In this document: one piece after another, positions 46,866 to 56,200 of the stretch
Layout: each line of letters begins with the position of its first letter
How positions within the stretch are numbered: the first letter of the stretch is position 1
Origin: Postechiella marina
GTDB taxonomy: Bacteria > Bacteroidota > Bacteroidia > Flavobacteriales > Flavobacteriaceae
DNA: 64,000 nt
Direction: 5' to 3'
NCBI RefSeq assembly: GCF_039538365.1
Contig: NZ_BAABCA010000003.1
Span: 124,001 to 188,000, forward strand
Notes under the pieces: generated by a model
Told to the model about the DNA's origin: nothing
Database searches by the model: none
What the model saw: the letters and a program-made list of their open reading frames with translations, nothing else
Translations under genes and position numbers: made by a program

Positions 46866-49136
46866 CTAATTTTTATTAACTTTAACCTTGTTAAAGGTTT
46901 CTGCTTTAAGTGGCTCTGCGTGTGTGTATACCACTTCGTTTATTTCTGTTTTTTGTTCTACATAATTTGCAACACCACCAGTAGTTATAGCAATACTTGG
47001 AGCTATTACTAAAGCTACAACAGACATTAATTTTAATAAAATATTTAAAGAAGGTCCCGATGTATCTTTAAACGGATCTCCAACTGTATCGCCTACAACA
47101 GCAGCTTTATGTACGTCTGTTCCTTTTCTACCATCTTCTTCAATGGTTTTCTTAGCATTATCCCATGCGCCACCAGCATTAGACTGAAATATAGCCATAA
47201 GAACGCCACAAGTGGTTACACCCGCTAGTAAACCTCCTAGCATTTCTGCGCCTCCAACACCAAACCATTGTCCGCCAAAACCAACTAAAACAGGCACAAC
47301 AATAGCTAACAAACCTGGTAAAACCATTTCTTTAATAGATGCTTTTGTAGAAATATCGATACATTTCCCATAATCGGCAACACCATCTGCAGCATCAAAA
47401 ATAGCTCTATCTGCTTCATTCGCTTTAGTCATGTCAGAGTCATATTTTCTCATAATACCTAAAGCAGCTTTAAGCTCTGGAATATCTCTAAATTGACGAC
47501 GCACTTCTTCAATCATTGCCATGGCTGCTCTGCCAACTGCATTCATAGATAAAGCTGAAAAAACAAAAGGTAACATACCACCTATAAGTAACCCAGCCAT
47601 AATATCTGGTCTAGAAACATCAATAGAAGTTATATTGGCTGTTTTCATAAAAGCAGCAAATAGCGCTAAAGCAGTTAAAGCAGCAGATGCGATAGCAAAC
47701 CCTTTACCTATTGCAGCAGTGGTATTACCAACAGCATCCAATTTATCTGTACGTTCTCTAACTTCGCTTGGCAATTCTGCCATTTCTGCAATACCACCGG
47801 CATTATCACATATTGGTCCGTAGGCATCAACAGCTAATTGTATGCCTGTATTAGCTAACATACCAACTGCTGCAATAGCAATACCATATAAACCTGCAAA
47901 ATGATGAGACACCATAATTGCAGCTGCAATTAACAAAATAGGAATTGCTGTAGACATCATTCCTACCCCTAAACCTGCAATAATATTGGTTGCTGCTCCA
48001 GTTTCGGATTGTTTTACAATATCCATTACTGGTTTTTTACCTGTAGCAGTATAATATTCTGTTATTTTCCCTACAGCTAAACCTGCAACCAAGCCTGCTA
48101 TTGTAGCCCAAAATACACCCATAGATGTGTAGGTAGTGCCTGAATCTACCCAAGATTCTGGTAGCATTTCATTAATTATAAAATAAGAAGCCACTAACAT
48201 TAAACCAGCAGAGCCAAACTCTCCAATATTTAATGCCGCTTGCGGATTTCCACCATCTTTTACGCGTACAAAAAAGGTTCCTAAAATAGACATTACAATA
48301 CCTACAGCTGCTAGCATAAGTGGTAAATATACTGCTCCTAAACCATCAAAAGCATCTTGAAATTCTGGTAATGTAGCATAAACAGCACCCAATACCATAG
48401 TACCTATAATAGAACCTACATACGACTCAAACAAATCGGCTCCCATACCAGCTACATCTCCAACATTATCTCCTACATTATCTGCAATAGTTGCAGGGTT
48501 TAAAGGATGATCTTCTGGAATACCAGCTTCTACCTTACCTACTAAATCGGCTCCAACATCGGCAGCTTTGGTATAAATACCACCACCAACACGAGCAAAT
48601 AAAGCTATGGACGACGCCCCTAAAGAAAAACCAGATAACACATTAAGCACCTCTCCTATTTCCCAGCCTTGCCCACTATATAACATAAACAATCCGCTAA
48701 GTCCTAAAACACCTAAACCTACTACACCTAAACCCATTACTGCACCTCCCGCAAAAGCAACCTCTAATGCTCTTCCTAAAGATTGACGAGCAGCCTGCGT
48801 TGTTCTTACATTGGCTTTGGTTGCTACTTTCATGCCTATAAAACCTGCAAGTGCAGAACAAATAGCACCAACAATAAAAGACACCGCTACCATACCATTA
48901 GAACCTACTTCAGAGTTTCCTTTAAAATATAGCAGTATAGCTACAGCAATAACAAAAATTACTAAAACCTTATACTCGGCTTTTAAAAATGCCATGGCAC
49001 CTTCAGAAATGTTTTTGGCAATTCGAGCCATTTTAGCATCACCTACTTCTTGTTTAGAAACCCAAACATTTTTAATAAAAACAAAAGCTAATGCTAAGAC
49101 CCCAAAAAGAGGCAGAAAATTCACTATTAATTCCAT
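46866..49136 (-). CDS. hppA: Membrane-bound ion-pumping pyrophosphatase, K+-dependent type
   Basis: A 756-residue protein with about 16 membrane helices that couples pyrophosphate hydrolysis to H+ and/or Na+ export. Pyrophosphate-binding motifs are all present: DVGADLVGKVE, DNVGDVAGMGADLFESY and GDTVGDPFKDTSGPSLN. The segment GNTTAAIGKGFA has alanine where K+-independent pumps have lysine, placing it in the K+-stimulated group, which includes Na+ and dual Na+/H+ pumps. It is next to the soluble pyrophosphatase on the same strand, separated by that gene's terminator. A Na+ gradient would suit a marine cell and the Na+ symporter at 54591. Confidence 0.95.
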   Translation of the reverse strand: MELIVNFLPLFGVLALAFVFIKNVWVSKQEVGDAKMARIAKNISEGAMAFLKAEYKVLVIFVIAVAILLYFKGNSEVGSNGMVAVSFIVGAICSALAGFIGMKVATKANVRTTQAARQSLGRALEVAFAGGAVMGLGVVGLGVLGLSGLFMLYSGQGWEIGEVLNVLSGFSLGASSIALFARVGGGIYTKAADVGADLVGKVEAGIPEDHPLNPATIADNVGDNVGDVAGMGADLFESYVGSIIGTMVLGAVYATLPEFQDAFDGLGAVYLPLMLAAVGIVMSILGTFFVRVKDGGNPQAALNIGEFGSAGLMLVASYFIINEMLPESWVDSGTTYTSMGVFWATIAGLVAGLAVGKITEYYTATGKKPVMDIVKQSETGAATNIIAGLGVGMMSTAIPILLIAAAIMVSHHFAGLYGIAIAAVGMLANTGIQLAVDAYGPICDNAGGIAEMAELPSEVRERTDKLDAVGNTTAAIGKGFAIASAALTALALFAAFMKTANITSIDVSRPDIMAGLLIGGMLPFVFSALSMNAVGRAAMAMIEEVRRQFRDIPELKAALGIMRKYDSDMTKANEADRAIFDAADGVADYGKCIDISTKASIKEMVLPGLLAIVVPVLVGFGGQWFGVGGAEMLGGLLAGVTTCGVLMAIFQSNAGGAWDNAKKTIEEDGRKGTDVHKAAVVGDTVGDPFKDTSGPSLNILLKLMSVVALVIAPSIAITTGGVANYVEQKTEINEVVYTHAEPLKAETFNKVKVNKN

Positions 49137-49202
49137 ATTTAGTTAGTTGATTAAAAGGTTAATATTTTTTTAACAGAACTAAAAGTAGGAAAATAAAAGT
49201 GA

Positions 49203-49234
49203 TAAAAAAAACCACCTTAAATTTAAGATGGTTC
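49203..49234 (-). terminator. Terminator of soluble pyrophosphatase gene
   Basis: On the minus strand AACCATCTTAAA and TTTAAGGTGGTT form a stem (with G-T pairs) followed by a T-run. Confidence 0.78.
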
Positions 49235-49267
49235 AATTATATTGCAATATTTTAAGAATATGATAAT

Positions 49268-49801
49268 TTATATCGTAAAAGTACGTTTTTTCTTGTGCTC
49301 ACTATCATCATATCTTTTAACACATTCGTGGTAAATTTTAACTGCAGCTTCAGCATTTCCCCATCCACCAGTATCAACTTTCTTCTTTTCTAAATCTTTG
49401 TATACTTGAAAAAAGTGTTCTATTTCTTTAAGTCTGTGTGGGTTTAAATCTGTAATATCCATTTTATTGCTCCAAATTGGATCAGAAACAGGTACACAAA
49501 TCACTTTCTCATCTGGTCCTTTTTCATCTGTCATATAAAAAACACCAATTGGTCTTACTTCCATCACCACCATTGGATAAGTTGGTTGGTGACCAAGTAC
49601 TAAAACATCTAATGGATCTTGATCTAAAGCTAATGTTTCTGGAATAAAACCGTAATCTCCTGGATACATCATAGAAGAAAACAACATACGATCAAAACGA
49701 ATTTTATGTAATGTAAAATCGTATTCGTATTTATTTCTACTTCCTTTAGGTATTTCTATTAAAACATCAAAAGTTACTGATTCTTTCTTTTTATCACTCA
49801 T
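49268..49801 (-). CDS. ppa: Inorganic pyrophosphatase, family I
   Basis: A 177-residue cytosolic enzyme that splits pyrophosphate to two phosphates with Mg2+. The family I signature is DQDPLDVLVLG, with the three metal-binding aspartates. PGDYGFIPETLA and the C-terminal active-site Lys/Asp segment LKEIEHFFQVYKDLEKKKV are also typical. The length is normal for the bacterial hexameric form. A textbook Bacteroidota promoter lies upstream, and the leader contains a perfect inverted repeat. Together with hppA it gives the cell two ways to clear pyrophosphate: one wasting the energy and one saving it. Confidence 0.96.
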   Translation of the reverse strand: MSDKKKESVTFDVLIEIPKGSRNKYEYDFTLHKIRFDRMLFSSMMYPGDYGFIPETLALDQDPLDVLVLGHQPTYPMVVMEVRPIGVFYMTDEKGPDEKVICVPVSDPIWSNKMDITDLNPHRLKEIEHFFQVYKDLEKKKVDTGGWGNAEAAVKIYHECVKRYDDSEHKKKRTFTI

Positions 49802-49820
49802 TATTTATTTCGTTTTTGTC

Positions 49821-49841
49821 ATTCTTTAATAATTAAAGAAT
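49821..49841. repeat. Perfect 10-bp inverted repeat in ppa leader
   Basis: ATTCTTTAAT-A-ATTAAAGAAT is a perfect palindrome lying between the ppa promoter and its start codon. It may be a repressor site or an mRNA hairpin. Confidence 0.6.
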
Positions 49842-49869
49842 GTGATTTTCAGTTATTAATTTAGTAATG

Positions 49870-49900
49870 CAAATGTACAGAACGAATATGCTTTTAACAA
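49870..49900 (-). promoter_or_regulatory. Bacteroidota-type promoter of ppa
   Basis: On the minus strand TTG, 20 nt, TACATTTG matches the Bacteroidota -33/-7 consensus (TTG, about 19-21 nt, TAnnTTTG) exactly. Confidence 0.78.
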
Positions 49901-50028
49901 TTAATAATGCAGTGGTTTTTTCGCTTTTAACAATATCGTAATCTGCTTACAAGTAATTAGTTGATTATTAACAAATCCTTATAAATATTAGTATCTTGTG
50001 CATGACTAACTCAAATATCTTAAATTAT

Positions 50029-52248
50029 ATGCGACAGCTAATCACTTTATGCTTGGCTCTTGGCTTATGCCAAGCACTAACAGCCCAAAAACAACCTTGG
50101 CAAGGCAAGTTCGAACCTATAGATCAATTAATTACAGCTCCAAATACATCTAGAACAGCTAGCGGTGCGCCCAGTAAAGCCTACTGGCAACAACGTGCAG
50201 ACTATAAAATTAAAGCGACTATAAATACCCAAAATAATATACTTTCTGGAGAAGAAACCATAACATATTACAACAACTCGCCAGACGATTTAACTTATTT
50301 ATGGATACAATTAGAGCAAAATATTAACCGAAAAGAAAACGAAGATTTCGGGAGTATTTTTGGAAATATAAAAAACAATATACCTACAAGAAACATGCAA
50401 TTTTTAACGCGTGCTATCGATTTTCCTGCTGGTTATACCATAAAACATATTAAAGACAGCGAAGGCAACTCAATGACATCTATGGTAAATAATACCATGA
50501 TGAAGGTTCTTTTAAAAACACCTTTAAAAGCAGGAGAAACACTTAATTTCTCTATAGCATGGTCTTACCCTATTACAGACAGAAGTATGTTTTTACTTTC
50601 TAGAGAAGGCTACGAATATTTCCCCGAAGATAAAAACACTATGTATTTAATTGCACATTGGTTTCCTAGAATGGCTGTTTATAATGATACTGAAGGTTGG
50701 CAAAACCAGCAATTTCAACGTCTTGGAGAATTTGCTTTAGAGTTTGGAGATTACGATGTAGAAATTGAAGTACCAGACAACCACATAATAGCTGCAACAG
50801 GCGTATTACAAAACAGTGACAAAGTACTTACTAGAAAACAACGTTTTAGATTGAGTAAAGCTAGAAAATCTTTTGATAAACCTTTACTTATTATTACACC
50901 AGAAGAAGCTAGAGAAAACGAAAAAACCACATCTAAAAGAACTAAAACCTGGAAATTTAAAGCTAAAAACGTACGCGATTTTGCATTTGCATCATCTAAA
51001 AAATTTATTTGGGACGCTCAAGCTTATAAGTTTTCAGACCACACAACTATGGCTATGTCTTACTTTCCTAAAGAAGGCTTACCTGTTTGGCAAGAAGAGT
51101 CTACCAAAGCTATAGTTGCTGCTTTAGAAGTTTACTCTAACGCCACTTTCGAGTACCCTTATCCTGCTGCTATTTCTGTAAACACATCAAACGTTGGCAT
51201 GGAGTTCCCTATGATTAGTTTTAACGGTGGACGCCCTAAAAATGGTAAAATGACTGATGCTGCAAAAGAGAGAATGATTGGCACCATAATTCATGAAGTT
51301 GGACATAATTGGTTTCCTATGATTGTGAGTTCTGACGAACGCAAATGGATGTGGATGGACGAAGGCTTAAACACTTATTTACACCAAAGAACGGTGGCAG
51401 AAAAATACCCTAATTTTAAAAGTACAACACCTCAAAGCATTATTCCTTACATGAGTGGAGACAAGTCTATAATGCGCCCAATTATGACAACGTCTGATAG
51501 TGAGTCTTTAATGCGTATTGGCTCTAACTTTTACCAAAAACCTACGGTTGGTTTCCAAATGCTTAGAAACTCTATTGTTGGTAAAGAACTGTTTGATGCT
51601 GCCTTTAAAGAATATGCTAACCGTTGGAAATACAAACACCCCAACCCTGCAGATTTATTTAGAACACTTGAAGATGCTACTGGCTCTGATTTAGATTGGT
51701 TTTACAGAGGCTGGTTTTTTACCACAGACCATGTCGATATGGAGCTGGATAATGTAAAATGGTTTAAAGTTTACGAGGAGCAGTTAAATATTGAAGATCA
51801 ACATAAAAAGAAATCTACAAAAATAGATAGTGAAAATAAAAGTGGAAAAGCTACAGATTTTTCTAACGGACCTGAAGTTATAAACATGACTACAACACCA
51901 GATGCTAGTTATGGCGGATTTTTATCGCGAATAGACGAACCTAAACTACGCAAACAATTAGCCAACAAAAACATTTACGAAATTACAATTAACAACAAAG
52001 GTGGTCTTGTAATGCCTGTAACTATAGAATGGGAATATACAGATGGTACTAAAGAAATAGATAAACTTCCTGCTCAAATTTGGCGTATAAACGAATACAC
52101 CGCGACCAAAACATTTATTAAAGAAAAAGAAGTAAAAAAGGTTAATTTAGACCCTAATTTTGAGTTTGCCGATACCGATATTAAAAATAACACATTTCCT
52201 AAAACAGCAACTAAATCTGAATTTGATAGTTTTAAAGAAAAACAATAA
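50029..52248 (+). CDS. M1 family aminopeptidase
   Basis: A 739-residue secreted zinc metallopeptidase. I start at ATG 50029, which opens signal peptide MRQLITLCLALGLCQALTAQ; codons upstream add nothing useful. The N-terminal beta-saddle runs to about 290. The catalytic domain has HEVGHNWFP (H422, E423, H426) and the third zinc ligand E445 in DEGLNTYL, the exact HExxH-18-E spacing. The exopeptidase motif is less obvious: VGMEFPMIS replaces the usual GAMEN. The C-terminal domain contains WFYRGWFFTTDHVDMELD. It probably trims amino-terminal residues from peptides in the envelope. It is divergent from ppa. Confidence 0.93.
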   Translation: MRQLITLCLALGLCQALTAQKQPWQGKFEPIDQLITAPNTSRTASGAPSKAYWQQRADYKIKATINTQNNILSGEETITYYNNSPDDLTYLWIQLEQNINRKENEDFGSIFGNIKNNIPTRNMQFLTRAIDFPAGYTIKHIKDSEGNSMTSMVNNTMMKVLLKTPLKAGETLNFSIAWSYPITDRSMFLLSREGYEYFPEDKNTMYLIAHWFPRMAVYNDTEGWQNQQFQRLGEFALEFGDYDVEIEVPDNHIIAATGVLQNSDKVLTRKQRFRLSKARKSFDKPLLIITPEEARENEKTTSKRTKTWKFKAKNVRDFAFASSKKFIWDAQAYKFSDHTTMAMSYFPKEGLPVWQEESTKAIVAALEVYSNATFEYPYPAAISVNTSNVGMEFPMISFNGGRPKNGKMTDAAKERMIGTIIHEVGHNWFPMIVSSDERKWMWMDEGLNTYLHQRTVAEKYPNFKSTTPQSIIPYMSGDKSIMRPIMTTSDSESLMRIGSNFYQKPTVGFQMLRNSIVGKELFDAAFKEYANRWKYKHPNPADLFRTLEDATGSDLDWFYRGWFFTTDHVDMELDNVKWFKVYEEQLNIEDQHKKKSTKIDSENKSGKATDFSNGPEVINMTTTPDASYGGFLSRIDEPKLRKQLANKNIYEITINNKGGLVMPVTIEWEYTDGTKEIDKLPAQIWRINEYTATKTFIKEKEVKKVNLDPNFEFADTDIKNNTFPKTATKSEFDSFKEKQ

Positions 52249-52265
52249 ATTAATTAAAACGTATT

Positions 52266-53438
52266 TTGATTTTATTAGTATTACATAAACGTATTTTACT
52301 CATTTTAATAATCGTACTTTTTTTTAGTTGTAATTCTAAAAGTAAAAGCAAAACAATAGGTATTTCCAGAATAGACACGCGCGTAAATGCGTTGCCTTTA
52401 CAGGTAAAATCGCCTAAAAACAATAGTGCATCTGCAGAAAAAACCAAGTTGGGTCGTTTACTATTTTTCGACCCAATTTTATCTGGCAATAAAGATGTGG
52501 CTTGCGCAACTTGCCATCATCCTAAAAATGGTTTTGCAGAGTTTAGAGACATTTCTATAGGTGTTAATGGTAAAGGGTTTGGTAGCAAACGTGTTTTTAA
52601 AAAACCAAATACCATTCCATTTGTAAAACGTAACGCTCACACTATTTTAAACACTGCTTTTAACGGTATAGATTCCTTATACCACTATAACCCCGAAACA
52701 TCGCCTATGTTTTGGGATAATAGAGCTAAAAGCCTAGAAAATCAAGCTATAGAACCCATAAAAGCTATGGAAGAAATGCGAGGTTTAAACTACTCTGAAA
52801 CCTCTATTCTAGAAGAAGTTATTTCTAGACTAAAATCTATTCCAGAATATAAAAATTTATTTGAATCTGTTTTTAACGAAGCCATTACTATTGATAACAT
52901 AGGAAAAGCTATTGCTGCTTATGAAAGAACTTTAATTGCCAATAATTCGCGTTTTGACCAATACATGCGTGGCGACTCTACCGCTATTTCGCTAGCAGAA
53001 AAATCTGGCTTTAATTTATTTAAAAAAGTTGGCTGTATAAATTGCCATAACGGACCGATGTTTACAGATTACAAAATTCATGTATTAGGCGTACCCGAAA
53101 ACAATAAACTAGATATAGTTGATGATGGTTTCGAAAAACAATTTGGTTTTCGAACGCCAACACTACGCAACTTACGCCACACATCGCCTTATATGCATAA
53201 TGGTACCATGCTAAGCTTACAAAAAGTTTTAGAGTTTTACGAAGATTTAAAATTTAAAAAAAGTAGAAACAAACAAGTTGCCATAGATAAGATTGATACA
53301 CTAGCTCAAAATTTAACTATTGCTATGAAAGATTTTGGCCCTATTATATCTTTTTTAAATACTTTAAATGATGATAATTTTGACAAAACTATACCCAAAA
53401 AAGTGCCAAGCGGACTAAAAGTTGGCGGAGATATTTAA
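52266..53438 (+). CDS. Di-haem cytochrome c peroxidase/MauG family lipoprotein
   Basis: A 390-residue envelope protein with two c-type haem sites, CATCH (C80, C83, H84) and CINCH (C257, C260, H261). This is the architecture of bacterial cytochrome c peroxidases, which reduce hydrogen peroxide using cytochrome c electrons, and of MauG relatives. The likely start is TTG 52266; no ATG lies between the previous stop and the leader, which reads as a lipoprotein signal ending LFFSC. TPTLRNLRHTSPYMHNGTM near 297-315 is the conserved distal segment. It is 17 bp after the aminopeptidase and converges with glycerate kinase 9 bp apart, with no hairpin between. Confidence 0.9.
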   Translation: MILLVLHKRILLILIIVLFFSCNSKSKSKTIGISRIDTRVNALPLQVKSPKNNSASAEKTKLGRLLFFDPILSGNKDVACATCHHPKNGFAEFRDISIGVNGKGFGSKRVFKKPNTIPFVKRNAHTILNTAFNGIDSLYHYNPETSPMFWDNRAKSLENQAIEPIKAMEEMRGLNYSETSILEEVISRLKSIPEYKNLFESVFNEAITIDNIGKAIAAYERTLIANNSRFDQYMRGDSTAISLAEKSGFNLFKKVGCINCHNGPMFTDYKIHVLGVPENNKLDIVDDGFEKQFGFRTPTLRNLRHTSPYMHNGTMLSLQKVLEFYEDLKFKKSRNKQVAIDKIDTLAQNLTIAMKDFGPIISFLNTLNDDNFDKTIPKKVPSGLKVGGDI

Positions 53439-53447
53439 AAAGCTAAA

Positions 53448-54569
53448 TTACAAGTGTTTAGAGAATTTTAACGCCATATTTTTTGTGTACTTATAACTAT
53501 TAGACATGGCATCATTTAAATCTTTTGCATAATTAATAACTGCATCTGCATAAGCTATACCAAAGTCTTTTTCTTGATTTCCTTCTAAATCTATAGCGCC
53601 ACAAAACGCAGCTACTTTTATTTTTTTTGCTTTCGCGGAAGACAGCACGCCTTGTATTGTTTTACCAGACATGGTTTGTGTATCTAACTTACCCTCGCCA
53701 GTAATTATCCAATCAGTATTATCGAGCTGAGCATCAAACTGAGCCAAATCTTTTATAAGTTGAATACCACGCTCTAAAGTACCATTTAAAAACACTTTTG
53801 AAGCAATACCCATACCACCAGCTGCACCAGCACCTTTTATAGTTTGTGCATCAATATTAAAAACTACATTAATAAGTTTAGAAAAATCTTCTAATCCTTT
53901 ATCTAACAAAATAATATCTTCTGCTGTAGCACCTTTTTGAGCACCATAAATATAGGCAGCTCCCTGCTCTCCATAAAGCGGGTTGGTAACATCGCAGGCT
54001 ACTTTAAAAATAACATTATTAAGTTTTTTATTTACTTGGCTAACATCTATAGATACTATTTTAGATAAATTTGCACCAATTGGTTTTATTTCTTTATCAT
54101 TTTTATCTAAAAAACGGTAGCCTAAGGCAGTAGCCATTCCTATTCCACAATCGTTAGTAGCACTACCACCAATACCCAAAATAATGGTTTTAGCACCTTT
54201 ATTTATAGCATCAACAATCATTTCGCCCGTACCAAGAGTTGTTGCATTTTTACAATCAAAATCTTCGAAATTTAACAATTTAACCCCAGAAGCTTCAGCC
54301 ATTTCTATAAATGCTGTTTTAGAATTTTCAGCATATAAATACGATGCACTAACAGGTTTAAAAAAAGGATTGTTAACCTCAACATTTACCACGTTTCCTT
54401 TTAGGTAATAATTAACAACCTCAATAGTACCATCGCCTCCATCGGCTAAGGGTAATTTAACAATATCAATATCTGGATTAACAGCAAGAACTCCTTCTTC
54501 TACCGCATTACAAAACTCTAACCCTGTTAAAGAATTTTTAAACTTATCTGGTGCTAGTACAATTTTCAT
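53448..54569 (-). CDS. Glycerate kinase, GarK/GlxK type
   Basis: A 373-residue cytosolic kinase that converts D-glycerate to 2-phosphoglycerate (the GarK family product). Family marks are MKIVLAPDKFKNSLTG at the start, LPLADGGDGTIEVV near 40, GIGGSATNDCGIGMATALGY near 133-152, and DWIITGEGKLDTQTMSGKT near 286. It ends the minus-strand run of hydrolase, relic and symporter genes. That context makes its role clear: glycerate freed from a glycosylglycerate enters glycolysis here. The gap to the symporter is 21 bp, so it is in the same transcript. Confidence 0.94.
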   Translation of the reverse strand: MKIVLAPDKFKNSLTGLEFCNAVEEGVLAVNPDIDIVKLPLADGGDGTIEVVNYYLKGNVVNVEVNNPFFKPVSASYLYAENSKTAFIEMAEASGVKLLNFEDFDCKNATTLGTGEMIVDAINKGAKTIILGIGGSATNDCGIGMATALGYRFLDKNDKEIKPIGANLSKIVSIDVSQVNKKLNNVIFKVACDVTNPLYGEQGAAYIYGAQKGATAEDIILLDKGLEDFSKLINVVFNIDAQTIKGAGAAGGMGIASKVFLNGTLERGIQLIKDLAQFDAQLDNTDWIITGEGKLDTQTMSGKTIQGVLSSAKAKKIKVAAFCGAIDLEGNQEKDFGIAYADAVINYAKDLNDAMSNSYKYTKNMALKFSKHL

Positions 54570-54590
54570 CTTTAATTATATTAAATCAAC

Positions 54591-56198
54591 TTATGCAAAA
54601 AAACTATGAACAGAGTAAGCCACAACAACAATAAGTACAAAGAACCCTAATAGTACTGCAACTTCTTTTTTTCCGCCTTTATAAAAAGTAACCGGTAAAC
54701 CTTGGTTAGCCTCTCTTTTAATTAATAAACTAACACCATAAGCAACAACTATAGTTACTAAACACCCTATGGCATTCCACCAGAACCAAAATATTTCTGG
54801 CACATAAAGCCATAAGTACATATTAAAAGCAACACCAGCAACAATACCAATATTAGCACCAAGAGCATGTGTTTTTTTAGTTAAAATAGCTAAGATAAAA
54901 GCAGCCAAAATAGGGCCATAAAATATAGAACTAATCTTATTAATTACCTCTATTACTGTACCTTCTATACTTCCCGCAAAAAAGGCAAAAAACAAACATA
55001 CAACACCCCAAAATACAGATAATAAACGCGAGTTCATTACATATTGCTTATCGGTCATGTTAGGTTTAAAACGTTTTATAAAATCTTCTAGCGATACAGC
55101 AGACAAAGAGTTTACCGTAGAACTTAGCGACGACATGGCTGCAGACATTATTGCCACAATTAGTATACCTATAATACCATTAGGTAAATATTTTATAATA
55201 AAAACAGGCACCATTAAATCTGCTTTTTTACCTTCTAAACTACCTATATTAGATTGGTACACGCTTTCCATTAATTCTTGAAAACCTACATCTTGTAATA
55301 ATAAAGTACCTAAAACTAACCCCATTACACAGTATGTAAGCGTAATTGGAAAACGAAGCAAACCATTTGCTAAAAGTAATTTCTTTATAGTAGGCATGCC
55401 TTTAGCAGATAATAAACGTTGCGATTGTGTTTGGTCGGTTCCGTAATAGGAAGCGTATAAAAAGAAACCTCCAATTACCATGGGCCAAAATCCAAACTCA
55501 TCATTTTTATCTGCGTTGTTAAATCCCCATTTAGAAAAGTCTACAGCTGTTAATCTATCTTTATCTACATGTGTTAAAAAGTTTTCGAAACCACCTAATT
55601 CGCTAATACCATAAACTAAACACACAATTATACCGAAGAATAAAATACACATTTGAATAACATCTCCCCAAATAACAGCTTTCATACCACCTTGAAACGA
55701 ATAAATCATGGTAATAACACCTATAAGTAGCACAGAAATCCAGAACTCGATACCAACCGTTGCTTGTAAAATTAATGCCATAGTATACACCATAACACCT
55801 GTTGCTACAGAACGACTAATTTGAAAAACAAAACTAATTAGTAAACGCGATGATGCATCGAAACGTTTTTCTAAATACTCGTAAACACTAACAATACCAG
55901 AATTATACAAAGTAGGAATTATAGCTATTAATAAAAAAGCCATTGCGAGTGGCACACCAAACTCGTAGGTTAACCACTGTAAACCTCCACCTTCTTTTAA
56001 CCCTACAAAAGCAGGTGCAGAAATAAAACTAATGGCCGATAATTGTGTTGCCATGGTAGATAAACTTAACGGGAACCAGCCCATGGATTGTCCGCCTAAA
56101 AAATAGTCTTTAGAGTTATTGTTTTCCTTAAAGAAAAAACCTATTCCTATAAAGGCCAATAAATACACTACTATTATAATATAATCTATATAATTCAT
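54591..56198 (-). CDS. Sodium:solute symporter (SSS family)
   Basis: A 535-residue inner-membrane transporter with about 13-14 hydrophobic helices. The start MNYIDYIIIVVYLLAFIGIG and KDYFLGGQSMGWFPLSLS, then ATQLSAISFISAPAFVG, are the SSS family N-terminal signatures. It should import an organic solute with Na+. Its place between a glycosylglycerate hydrolase and a glycerate kinase suggests mannosylglycerate or glucosylglycerate as substrate. Its start is two bases after the stop of a decayed acetyltransferase gene on the same strand. Confidence 0.93.
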   Translation of the reverse strand: MNYIDYIIIVVYLLAFIGIGFFFKENNNSKDYFLGGQSMGWFPLSLSTMATQLSAISFISAPAFVGLKEGGGLQWLTYEFGVPLAMAFLLIAIIPTLYNSGIVSVYEYLEKRFDASSRLLISFVFQISRSVATGVMVYTMALILQATVGIEFWISVLLIGVITMIYSFQGGMKAVIWGDVIQMCILFFGIIVCLVYGISELGGFENFLTHVDKDRLTAVDFSKWGFNNADKNDEFGFWPMVIGGFFLYASYYGTDQTQSQRLLSAKGMPTIKKLLLANGLLRFPITLTYCVMGLVLGTLLLQDVGFQELMESVYQSNIGSLEGKKADLMVPVFIIKYLPNGIIGILIVAIMSAAMSSLSSTVNSLSAVSLEDFIKRFKPNMTDKQYVMNSRLLSVFWGVVCLFFAFFAGSIEGTVIEVINKISSIFYGPILAAFILAILTKKTHALGANIGIVAGVAFNMYLWLYVPEIFWFWWNAIGCLVTIVVAYGVSLLIKREANQGLPVTFYKGGKKEVAVLLGFFVLIVVVAYSVHSFFA

Positions 56199-56200
56199 GC

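Noticed and set aside
47521..47823. Open frame on the plus strand inside the membrane pyrophosphatase gene
   Set aside because: It is a mirror of the conserved hppA coding strand, has low-complexity composition and no leader or start signal. The other antisense frames in hppA, dsbD and SusC genes were rejected for the same reason.
49996..50028. TTG start for the M1 aminopeptidase
   Set aside because: It adds residues that spoil the signal peptide. ATG 50029 opens a clean leader.
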